This document shows, in pieces, positions 26,718 to 33,571 of a stretch of 44,855 nt of DNA. Origin of the DNA: an uncultured Clostridia bacterium (GTDB lineage: Bacteria; Bacillota; Clostridia; Christensenellales; UBA1242); the NCBI GenBank assembly GCA_944364445.1, contig CALVWC010000004.1, positions 1 through 44,855 on the forward strand, written 5' to 3'. Under the pieces are notes generated by a model. That model had not been told where the DNA came from. It made no database searches and worked only from the letters and a program-made list of their open reading frames with translations. Every line of letters starts with the position of its first letter. Position 1 is the stretch's first letter. The position numbers and the translations under genes were made by a program.

Positions 26718-28165
26718 GTCCTTGGTTTTGGGTTTTTGTGGCAACCTACAGTTTAAATTTCTTACTCTTTCTTTCAATGGTGTTCTTGGAAAGAAAAAAA
26801 TTCACAACCATTGTTTGTTGGACAACAATTTTAACTATTCTTCCAATTGTTGGATATGTCTTTTATATCGTTATGGGAAATGGCTTGTCGATAAGAACAA
26901 GGCGAATGATAAACAAGCATAAACTTTATGAACTTGACTATAATGAAAGAATTAGAGATATCCTTTTAATGCAAGAAAATCTGCGAGCAGAACTTAAGGA
27001 TGATGTTGGACTTGTTAAATGTTGCTATAGCTTTGGCAGTGTTTTATGCCCCGGCAACGATGTTAAATTTTATCGCTGGGGAATTGATAAGTTTTCTGAC
27101 TTAAAGCGAGATTTATTGCTTGCCAAAGAAACAATTAATATGGAATATTACATCTTTGCTGACGATGAGGCTGGCAAGGAAATTATGAACATTTTAATAA
27201 ACAAGGTCAAGGAAGGAGTTAAGGTCAAATTTATTTACGACTCCATCGGTTGCCTTGGTGCACCAAGACGCTTTTTTAGAAAATTAAAAAAAGCAGGTGG
27301 AGAAGTTGCAGAATTTTTCCCGCCTTTTGCACATATTCGTATGTTAAACCTGAAAATGAACTATCGTAATCACCGCAAAATTGTGGTAATAGACGGCAAA
27401 ATTGCTTACACTGGCGGGATGAACATCCGCAACGACCATATTTATGGAACGGAAAAGAAAACTTCGCCTTGGCGTGACACACACATAAGGATCGCTGGAA
27501 GTGGAGTTTACATTTTGCAAAACATCTTCTTAAACGACTGGCGCTATTGCGTGAAAGAAGAAAAAGATGCTGAGGATTATGTTCGCGCTGGCTACTTTCC
27601 AAAGGTGGAAGTGACAGGCGGAATAAATTTGCAAGTGGTGGAGTCTGGACCAGACACGCCAATTCAAAAAATCAAGGAAACCTACATCAAAATGATAACA
27701 AATGCCAAAAGTCATGTTTTCATTCAATCGCCATATTTTGTTCCTGATGACAGTTTCCTTTCAGCCATAAAAATTGCCTTAGCAAGTGGCGTTAAAGTGG
27801 GGATTATGATTCCAAGTAAACCTGACCACAAAGCAATTTTTCATGTTTCCATTTCCTATTTAAAGGAACTTTTAGATTTAGGTGCGAATGTGTATATGTT
27901 CAAAGGCTTTCTTCACAGCAAGGCAATGATTGTTGACGACAACAAACTTTCCATTGGCACTTGCAACACCGATAACCGCTCCTTTGCTTTGAATTTTGAA
28001 GATACGGTTCTCATGTATTCCAAAAAACTGACTGCACAATATGAGAAAAGTGTTCTGGAAGATATTAAAAACTCGATTGTGGTCGACCAAACATATTACA
28101 AAAAGCGTCGCTGGTATACCAAATTTTTGCAGGCGGTTTTCCGACTTGGCGCACCAATTCTTTAA
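26714..28165 (+). CDS. cls: Cardiolipin synthase / phospholipase D-family enzyme
   Basis: Protein of 483 residues with two N-terminal membrane segments (about 4-25 and 32-55) and two HKD phosphatidyltransferase motifs: H220-x-K222-x4-D227 (NHRKIVVIDG) and H401-x-K403-x4-D408 (LHSKAMIVDD). This is the layout of bacterial Cls, which joins two phosphatidylglycerols into cardiolipin at the membrane. It starts at GTG 26714, overlapping the giant gene's TGA as GTGA, with GGGAGG (26702-26707) inside the giant gene's last codons. Translation is therefore coupled. A strong terminator closes the two-gene unit. Confidence 0.94.
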   Translation: MSPWFWVFVATYSLNFLLFLSMVFLERKKFTTIVCWTTILTILPIVGYVFYIVMGNGLSIRTRRMINKHKLYELDYNERIRDILLMQENLRAELKDDVGLVKCCYSFGSVLCPGNDVKFYRWGIDKFSDLKRDLLLAKETINMEYYIFADDEAGKEIMNILINKVKEGVKVKFIYDSIGCLGAPRRFFRKLKKAGGEVAEFFPPFAHIRMLNLKMNYRNHRKIVVIDGKIAYTGGMNIRNDHIYGTEKKTSPWRDTHIRIAGSGVYILQNIFLNDWRYCVKEEKDAEDYVRAGYFPKVEVTGGINLQVVESGPDTPIQKIKETYIKMITNAKSHVFIQSPYFVPDDSFLSAIKIALASGVKVGIMIPSKPDHKAIFHVSISYLKELLDLGANVYMFKGFLHSKAMIVDDNKLSIGTCNTDNRSFALNFEDTVLMYSKKLTAQYEKSVLEDIKNSIVVDQTYYKKRRWYTKFLQAVFRLGAPIL

Positions 28166-28171
28166 AATATC

Positions 28172-28205
28172 AAATCTTTCATGTTAATTTCATGAAAGAT
28201 TTTTT
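28172..28205 (+). terminator. Intrinsic terminator of the giant gene-cls operon
   Basis: AAATCTTTCATG-TTAATTT-CATGAAAGATTT perfect 12-bp stem followed by a T run, 6 bases after the cls stop. Confidence 0.92.
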
Positions 28206-28297
28206 ATCCACAGGCGAAGCGGAATGTGTTTTAATATGTCGAAAATAATGTGCATATGTGGACAAAATGTGGATAACTTGTGTGTAAATGTGGATAA
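28204..28297. promoter_or_regulatory. DnaA-box cluster
   Basis: Four DnaA boxes lie in 94 bases: TTATCCACA at 28204-28212 (plus), TGTGGACAA at 28257-28265, and TGTGGATAA at 28268-28276 and 28289-28297 (all minus; three of the four are perfect TTATCCACA). The three minus-oriented boxes start 11 and 21 bases apart, so they lie on one face of the helix. An AT-rich stretch follows (28298-28360). No dnaA or dnaN is nearby, so this may be a secondary DnaA-binding site rather than the origin. Confidence 0.65.
28237..28243 (+). promoter_or_regulatory. Candidate Spo0A (0A) box within the DnaA cluster
   Basis: TGTCGAA followed by AAA matches the 0A-box core TGNCGAA. It lies between the first DnaA box and the three phased ones. 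A 7-base match is weak evidence alone. Confidence 0.35.
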
Positions 28298-28353
28298 CTC
28301 AAAATTTTTAGTGGAAAAGTGTGAAAATTGTTTAGTTTTTTTATGATATTTGT

Positions 28354-28359
28354 TATAAT
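28354..28359 (+). promoter_or_regulatory. Extended -10 promoter of the Sel1-like gene
   Basis: TGTTATAAT (28351-28359) is an extended -10 element. The -35 (TTTAGT, 28331-28336) is poor. AGGAG at 28371-28375 precedes the ATG at 28380. Confidence 0.5.
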
Positions 28360-28379
28360 TATTCCAGTTAGGAGAAAGT

Positions 28380-28928
28380 ATGGAGTGGAGTAGGTTTATT
28401 GATAAAGATAAAGCATATAGCGGTTTTGTGAAATACCGAAAAAAAGTTATTGATGCTTCTGAAATAGGTAAATTTGACGAGGCTTTTATCGACCTTGGCA
28501 CAAAAGCACTTGAAGGCGATGCAGTGGCACAAGATTGCCTTGCTTATTTTTATAGCAGAGGTTTGCCGGGGTTTTTAAAACAAAACTATGATTTATATAT
28601 TTCATGGGAAATTCTGGCGTGTGCAAATGGCAACTGTTTTGCACTTGACAAATTTGAGTTTTTCTTGCAGTTTGGCATGGACTATATCTTTGAAAAGGAA
28701 CTTATTTTAAAGCAAGCGCTTAGGCGTGGAAATATCACTCAAAAAAATGCGCTTTATATGATTGCTAACCTCTTTTGTGAGAGTATGGCAGACATACTTA
28801 AACTTGATGCTAAAAAGCTTATCAAAGTCAAAAACGAAGAGGTTAAATTTTCACAAGAAGTCAACAGAAAGTTTGTTATGGCAATGGAGTCGTCCATTCC
28901 AGTTGTGGCGGAATATTTGGTGAGTTAA
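28380..28928 (+). CDS. Small Sel1/TPR-like repeat protein
   Basis: Cytoplasmic-looking protein of 182 residues without a signal or membrane segment. The stretch EGDAVAQDCLAYFYSRGLPG followed by NYDLYISWEILACANGN has the spacing of Sel1-like helix pairs (alpha/alpha solenoid, usually protein-protein contact). The rest is helical, with no catalytic motif. The start is ATG 28380 with AGGAG nine bases earlier. Its promoter region lies directly next to the DnaA-box cluster, so its transcription could respond to DnaA (inference). The family call is moderate. Confidence 0.7.
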   Translation: MEWSRFIDKDKAYSGFVKYRKKVIDASEIGKFDEAFIDLGTKALEGDAVAQDCLAYFYSRGLPGFLKQNYDLYISWEILACANGNCFALDKFEFFLQFGMDYIFEKELILKQALRRGNITQKNALYMIANLFCESMADILKLDAKKLIKVKNEEVKFSQEVNRKFVMAMESSIPVVAEYLVS

Positions 28929-28936
28929 CCGCCTAT

Positions 28937-28965
28937 TGATTTTCTTAAATTTATGTGTTAAAATT
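28937..28965 (+). promoter_or_regulatory. Promoter of the DUF84 gene
   Basis: TTGATT (28937-28942), 17-base spacer, TAAAAT (28960-28965), followed by AGGAG at 28972-28976. Confidence 0.65.
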
Positions 28966-28981
28966 AATTTAGGAGAAAGCA

Positions 28982-29626
28982 ATGATAAAAACGAAGATAT
29001 ACTTAGTTAGTGGGAACCAACAAAAAGTTAACATCATAAAAAATTATTTCCAAACCGATTTAGATGATTCAGTTAAATTTAAAACGGTGGGCGTAAGAAG
29101 TTCGGTTTCCAAAAAACCTATTGGAAAAGAGGTCTTTAAAGGAGCATATGAAAAAACTGCAAGCATTCACGATGTGAAATATAAAGATTTTGTCATAGGC
29201 TTTGAAGGTGGCTATTTCAAAATGAATGGTTCATATTTCATAGGTGAAGTTTGCTGTGTTCGAAATAAAGATAAATATCATTTTGGACTTAGCCCATTTG
29301 TTAAAATCTCTAAGAATATGTTTGAATGTGTCAAAAACGATATTCCACTTGGGCTTTTGATTTCTGAATATATGGGTGTTAAGCACGAAGATTTTAAAGA
29401 AAAATCAGGAGTGCTACAATATTTGACCAATGGGAAATTTTCGCGCGGTGTTGGCTCTGAGGTTGCCTTTAATGAAGCTATGAAAGCAGAGGGATATCCA
29501 AGTTTTGAAGAAACAAATTTTGCTTTCAAATGCCAAGTTGTAAAAAATAATCCTCAAGCTTATAATATTCTAGACGCAATGGCAAAGGCGCATACAACCT
29601 TTTTAAACTCTATGAAAGATAATTAA
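28982..29626 (+). CDS. DUF84 / YjjX-like inosine/xanthosine triphosphatase
   Basis: Protein of 214 residues. The N-terminus YLVSGNQQKVNIIKNYF matches the nucleotide-binding start (GSxNxxKxxA-like) of the DUF84 NTPases. VGVRSSVSKKPIGKEVFKGA, then DFVIGFEGGYF (GIEGG motif), FGLSPFVKI and LTNGKFSRG follow in family order. Known members hydrolyse non-canonical purine triphosphates such as ITP and XTP, cleansing the nucleotide pool. The protein is somewhat longer than YjjX (about 175 residues). The family is assigned by recalled motif order, so the enzymatic activity is inferred. Confidence 0.75.
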   Translation: MIKTKIYLVSGNQQKVNIIKNYFQTDLDDSVKFKTVGVRSSVSKKPIGKEVFKGAYEKTASIHDVKYKDFVIGFEGGYFKMNGSYFIGEVCCVRNKDKYHFGLSPFVKISKNMFECVKNDIPLGLLISEYMGVKHEDFKEKSGVLQYLTNGKFSRGVGSEVAFNEAMKAEGYPSFEETNFAFKCQVVKNNPQAYNILDAMAKAHTTFLNSMKDN

Positions 29627-29665
29627 AAAGGCTATTAGGTAAAATTTGAATTAAAAATTTCCAAT

Positions 29666-29695
29666 AAAAAATTCGAGAAACATCTCGAATTTTTT
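29666..29695. terminator. Bidirectional intrinsic terminator between convergent genes
   Basis: AAAAATTCGAGA-AACA-TCTCGAATTTTTT stem. It sits between the DUF84 gene and the convergent minus-strand gene whose stop is at 29697-29695. Confidence 0.9.
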
Positions 29696-30165
29696 TAAAG
29701 GGCTTTGAAAACAAAGGCTGAAAAGACATAACTTAAAGTTATTAAAACCAATAAAAAGGCAAAACCAATCAAGATTTTTAGCCACGTTTTGTTTGTCAGT
29801 TTCATCACATACAAACTGCACACACAACCAAAACCGCCAAAGGCTCCACAAACCACAGCGCACCAAACATTATTCACAAAAAAGGCAAAAGCAAGACACC
29901 CTATGAAAGTTAGAAGAGCAAGGGTATATTCAAACCAAGTTGTTTTCTTCACCATTTCAATGTTGTTTCCCTTGAAACCGATTGTGACGCCTGTCATGTA
30001 AGAGCCCATAACATTAAAATTATCTTCACCAAGTTTAAAAGTAAACTTATCCACTTTTTCGGCCTTATTGCCGTCATATTCCACTTCTTTTTTACCCGTC
30101 CAAAAACTTTCGGTGTAAACAAGGTCTTTATTTTCTGTCAAACTGTTATTCACTTTAAATTTCAT
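29695..30165 (-). CDS. Hypothetical membrane protein with soluble N-terminal half
   Basis: Protein of 156 residues from ATG 30165, with GAGAGGG just upstream; a longer reading to 30201 lacks such a site. Residues 1-85 are hydrophilic with beta-like segments (KEVEYDGNKAEKVDKFTFKLGE, VTIGFKGNNIEMV). The C-terminal part has three hydrophobic segments (about 88-103, 104-123 and 130-152). No family is recognised. It is divergent from the FkbM-type methyltransferase gene; a TATAAT lies on the minus strand near 30209-30204. Confidence 0.75.
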   Translation of the reverse strand: MKFKVNNSLTENKDLVYTESFWTGKKEVEYDGNKAEKVDKFTFKLGEDNFNVMGSYMTGVTIGFKGNNIEMVKKTTWFEYTLALLTFIGCLAFAFFVNNVWCAVVCGAFGGFGCVCSLYVMKLTNKTWLKILIGFAFLLVLITLSYVFSAFVFKAL

Positions 30166-30280
30166 ATACCCTCTCTTTAATGTGAAAGAATTACATATCA
30201 TATTATATCATAACGACTTCTAAATCAAAAGTGTTTTCACAATATTTATAAAATATTAATATTCTTATATAGGAGAAATT

Positions 30281-31240
30281 ATGAATTATATTGATAAAAA
30301 TTTTTATAACATTATCGACGAGATAAAAAGTAAGGATGTTTATGACATCTATTTTCATATTCTAGAAAAATTTAAAAATATCTCTGAAAACACACAGCGT
30401 TCTATGGAAAAGTTTTTCGCAAAATATGCCTATTGGGGAGAGTTGAAGATAGATAATGGCTATTATAAAGTTTTGTTTAATAAAGCAGAAATTTTCAAAA
30501 AACATGCTGATGACTATGTTAAATTGTATGAAAGTTTAAAAGATTATAAGTCGAAATATGTTTTGTTTGCAGTATTAAATGATTTCTATAATTTTGACTT
30601 TGTCAATTTGAAGAATGCCACTGAATATTGTTTTAAGCATTATTTTGACCTAAATTTAATTCCAAAACTTAAAGAAAATGTTTTTGTTGATGTTGGTGCA
30701 TATGTTGGCGACACTGTTTTAGACTATGTGGAAAGTTATGGAAAGGAAAGTTTTCAAAAAATTTATTGCTATGAAATTTGTCAAGAAAATATTGACAAAA
30801 TGAAGATAAACTTGAAAAATTTTGATAATATTGAGATAAAACGAAAAGCGGTGTCTGATAGAAGGGGAAAGTTGAAATTTGATTTGGATAATGACATCTC
30901 TTCCAACCACATTTCCCCTGGCGGAAAAATTGAGGTTGAGGGAGTTGCGCTTGACGAGGATATAAAAGAGAAAATCTCCATGGTCAAAATGGATATTGAA
31001 GGCTCGGAGATGAAAGCGCTTGCTGGCATGAAAGAGCATATTAAAAATGACACACCAATTCTTTTAATTTCCGTTTATCATAACAACACCGACCTTGTGG
31101 AAATTCCAAAATACATTAGAAGTCTAAATGGAAATTATGATTATTATTTAAGATATTATGGTGGTTGTGTTTATGCCACAGAAATTGTTTTGTTTGCTCT
31201 TCCAAAGGTTAAAAAAGTGCTGGTCAAAAATTTAATTTAA
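30281..31240 (+). CDS. FkbM-family SAM-dependent methyltransferase
   Basis: Protein of 319 residues with AGGAG (30272-30276). Residues 1 to about 125 form a helical N-terminal extension. The SAM motif is VFVDVGAYVGDT (about 136-147), followed by YCYEICQENIDKM and the FkbM hallmark VKMDIEGSEMKALAGM (about 234-249), then ILLISVYHN. FkbM enzymes O-methylate polyketides, sugars or lipids; the acceptor cannot be inferred here. No biosynthetic cluster surrounds it. Confidence 0.9.
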   Translation: MNYIDKNFYNIIDEIKSKDVYDIYFHILEKFKNISENTQRSMEKFFAKYAYWGELKIDNGYYKVLFNKAEIFKKHADDYVKLYESLKDYKSKYVLFAVLNDFYNFDFVNLKNATEYCFKHYFDLNLIPKLKENVFVDVGAYVGDTVLDYVESYGKESFQKIYCYEICQENIDKMKINLKNFDNIEIKRKAVSDRRGKLKFDLDNDISSNHISPGGKIEVEGVALDEDIKEKISMVKMDIEGSEMKALAGMKEHIKNDTPILLISVYHNNTDLVEIPKYIRSLNGNYDYYLRYYGGCVYATEIVLFALPKVKKVLVKNLI

Positions 31241-31263
31241 ATAAAAAAATATTTTATAAAAAT

Positions 31264-31311
31264 AAAAAATCGTAGAAAATTATGAAAAAAGCATATTTTT
31301 TGCGATTTTTT
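31264..31311 (+). terminator. Probable terminator of the FkbM gene
   Basis: AAAAAATCG and CGATTTTTT enclose an A/T-rich interior that can partly pair. T runs follow. The rest of 31241-31384 is A/T-rich filler. Confidence 0.45.
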
Positions 31312-31384
31312 CGCTTTTTTTTGCATTTTTTAATGATTTTTTATTATTTTTTTATTTATTTTTAATTTTGTTTATTTTAAATGT

Positions 31385-31411
31385 AAAAAAATTCCTAAAA
31401 AATTAGGAATT
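31385..31411 (-). terminator. Intrinsic terminator overlapping the uvrC stop
   Basis: AATTCCTAA-AAAA-TTAGGAATT perfect 9-bp stem with a T run on the minus strand. The uvrC stop codon (31405-31403) falls inside the hairpin. Confidence 0.8.
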
Positions 31412-33214
31412 ATTTTTAAAATATTCAATTATATTTTCTGCCAAACTTTCGTGTATGCCTTTAACTAGCATAAGTTCTTCGCGAGAAGCTTTTTTGATAT
31501 TTTCCGTGCTTCCGAAAGCCTTTAAAAGCGCATCTATCTTTTTTTGACCTAGTCCAGAGATATTTTCAAGTTCGCTTTTTGTTTGTGCTTTTGTGCGTGT
31601 TTGACGGTGAAAGGTTATTGCAAAGCGGTGGGCTTCATCTCTTATTCTTTGCAAAAGCTTAAGTTCTGCACTTCCCGTTTTCAAAATCACAGGCACGCTT
31701 TCACCAACTTTAAACACTTCTTCAAGTTTTTTGGCAAGCGAGATGATTTCAATTTCCTTTTCAAGATGAAACTTTTTTAAAATTTCATAGGTGGAAGAAA
31801 GTTGCCCTTTACCGCCGTCGATAACAAGAAGGTCTGGTTTTTCTTTAAAACTTTCGCCGTCTTTTTCTATCAATCTTTTAAGTCTTCTTTCCAAGGTTTC
31901 TTGCAAGGAGGCAAAGTCGTCAGAGCCTTTAACATGTTTTATTTTAAATTTGCGATAATCTTTTTTTGCAGGCTTGCCGTCAACAAAAACCACCATGGAG
32001 GCGACCTTGTAAGTTCCGCTTATGTGCGAGATATCATAGCATTCCATTCGCTTTGGCAAATTTTTAAGTTGCAATTTTTCTTGCAGTGAAGTTAGCGCGC
32101 CAAGCGTGTTATTGTATTGTAGTTTTTCTTTTTCAAGATGTTTTTCAAGATACTCAGAGGCATTTTCCTTTGCCATTTTAAGAAGCGTTAGGTTTATGCC
32201 ATGAGGCGAAGAGGTTATCTTCAAGTTTTTGCCAAGATATGAAGACAAAAGTTCGCCGTCAACAGCGTGGCTGACAATAATTTCATGCGGTGGAAACATG
32301 TTTTGATAATATTGCACCATAAAATTGAAAATCGTTTCACTTTCGTCGATGTCGCTTTGAACATAGTTTTGAATACCCAAAATTTTTCCACCACGCACCA
32401 CCATGATGTTGATAACCCCACTAAGCCCGTCAGTTGCATAGGCGATAACATCCTTATCCACACTTTTTGGCATATTTGCCACCACTCGCTGTTTGAGTTT
32501 TGCCACCATTTTAAGTGCCTCTCTTAGTTCAATCGCGCGCTCGAAGTTTTCTTGATTTGACGCGTTTATCATTTTTTCTAAGAGGATGTTTTCAATTTCG
32601 TCGTCATTTCCGCTTAAAAAGTTTATTACTTTTTTTAGTTCTTCCATATACTCTTTGTGCGTGACGCGATTGGTGCAAGGGGCAAGGCAAAGCCCGAGCG
32701 AATAATTTAAACACTCGCGTTTAAGTGGTTTTGAGGAAGAGAGGTTTTTACTGCAAGTGCGAACTTTAAACGCCGAGGCAATCGCTTTCAAAATCGCCTT
32801 TGGGTCGATGCCTGCAATGTATGGACCGAAATATTTTGCGCCGTCGTTTTTCTTTATCCGTCTGACAATCTCGAGGCGAGGAAACTCCTCTTTCATGTTG
32901 ATTTTAATGTAAGGAAAGGTTTTGCCGTCTTTTAAAAGGATGTTGTAAAATGGTTGATATTTTTTTATGAGGTTGTTTTCAAGGGCGAGGGCGTCGAGTT
33001 CGCTCATTGTGATATAGTAGTCAAAATGGTCGACATTATCCACCATTGCTTGCACTTTAATTGGTTTTTCGCTATTTCGAAAATATTGCGACACACGATT
33101 TTTAAGGTTTTTTGCTTTGCCCACATAGATAACTTCACCACGCACATCTCGCATGATGTAAACACCACTTTTTGTCGGCAAGGTTTTGAGTTTTTCTCTT
33201 ATTAGGTCATTCAT
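31403..33214 (-). CDS. uvrC: Excinuclease ABC subunit C
   Basis: Nucleotide-excision-repair nuclease of 603 residues. With UvrA and UvrB it makes both incisions around a lesion. The N-terminal GIY-YIG domain is clear (GVYIMRDVRGEVIYVGKAKNLKNRV). The region near CLNYSLGLCLAPC, the UVR motif (QENFERAIELREALK), the RNase H-like C-terminal nuclease (ECYDISHISG, DLLVIDGGKGQL, RDEAHRFAI) and a final helix-hairpin-helix (ISGLGQKKIDALLKAFGS) follow in order. I chose ATG 33214 because it gives the conserved start and lies 7 bases after a TATAAT. The frame continues upstream to 33442 but that part crosses the promoter and is not protein-like. No Shine-Dalgarno sequence precedes it. Confidence 0.96.
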   Translation of the reverse strand: MNDLIREKLKTLPTKSGVYIMRDVRGEVIYVGKAKNLKNRVSQYFRNSEKPIKVQAMVDNVDHFDYYITMSELDALALENNLIKKYQPFYNILLKDGKTFPYIKINMKEEFPRLEIVRRIKKNDGAKYFGPYIAGIDPKAILKAIASAFKVRTCSKNLSSSKPLKRECLNYSLGLCLAPCTNRVTHKEYMEELKKVINFLSGNDDEIENILLEKMINASNQENFERAIELREALKMVAKLKQRVVANMPKSVDKDVIAYATDGLSGVINIMVVRGGKILGIQNYVQSDIDESETIFNFMVQYYQNMFPPHEIIVSHAVDGELLSSYLGKNLKITSSPHGINLTLLKMAKENASEYLEKHLEKEKLQYNNTLGALTSLQEKLQLKNLPKRMECYDISHISGTYKVASMVVFVDGKPAKKDYRKFKIKHVKGSDDFASLQETLERRLKRLIEKDGESFKEKPDLLVIDGGKGQLSSTYEILKKFHLEKEIEIISLAKKLEEVFKVGESVPVILKTGSAELKLLQRIRDEAHRFAITFHRQTRTKAQTKSELENISGLGQKKIDALLKAFGSTENIKKASREELMLVKGIHESLAENIIEYFKNNS

Positions 33215-33220
33215 ATCTTT

Positions 33221-33249
33221 ATTATACACACTTTCTTGCAAGAAAACAA
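33221..33249 (-). promoter_or_regulatory. uvrC promoter with palindromic operator, leaderless geometry
   Basis: On the minus strand: -10 TATAAT (33226-33221), a 17-base spacer, weak -35 TTGTTT (33249-33244). A perfect 14-bp palindrome, TTTCTTGCAAGAAA (33232-33245), fills the spacer and overlaps the -35. It does not match the Gram-positive LexA box as I know it (GAAC-N4-GTTC). The ATG begins 7 bases after the -10. Confidence 0.6.
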
Positions 33250-33255
33250 GCGGAC

Positions 33256-33331
33256 GGCAAGGTGGTTTTTCCAAACTCCGTTTTCCAAAACTCGCCCTTC
33301 TGTGCGCCTCGCTATCGCTCGCCACCTTGCC
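33256..33331. repeat. Palindromic element with 10-bp terminal inverted repeats
   Basis: GGCAAGGTGG (33256-33265) and CCACCTTGCC (33322-33331) are perfect inverted repeats around a 56-base interior. The interior is clearly more G/C-rich than its surroundings and contains a near-duplicate (TTTCCAAACTCCG / TTTCCAAAACTCG). The gap 33215-33571 (357 bases) also holds the uvrC promoter and the promoter of the next gene; I see no gene in it. Confidence 0.55.
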
Positions 33332-33510
33332 TTTCAAAGCAAACTGCTCCGAAAACACAGACAAAAAGCACATAGAAAATTTCTTAATATTTCCGTAGAC
33401 CAAATGATTTAAAACCATTTTTAAACTAAAAAACATTTCCAAAATTTTTTTTGAATTTTTCCGATATCCTAAAAAATTTTAAATAATTTGTTAAAAACTT
33501 GGAAAATTTG

Positions 33511-33539
33511 TTGGAAAATGTAATTTTATTTGATATAAT
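33511..33539 (+). promoter_or_regulatory. Promoter of the VirB6-like gene
   Basis: TTGGAA (33511-33516), 17-base spacer, TATAAT (33534-33539). AGGAGG at 33555-33560 precedes ATG 33572. Confidence 0.75.
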
Positions 33540-33571
33540 GAGAAAAATAAGAATAGGAGGATTGTGCCTAG

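Noticed and set aside
28204..28379. Chromosomal origin oriC as a firm call
   Set aside because: No dnaA, dnaN, rpmH or gidA nearby and no clear switch of gene orientation; kept only as a DnaA-box cluster.
32454..32463. TTATCCACA DnaA box
   Set aside because: It lies inside uvrC coding sequence as a single copy and is most simply codon coincidence.
33215..33442. In-frame upstream extension of uvrC by 76 codons
   Set aside because: It crosses the TATAAT promoter and the palindromic repeat, its residues look unlike protein, and the conserved UvrC start is at 33214.
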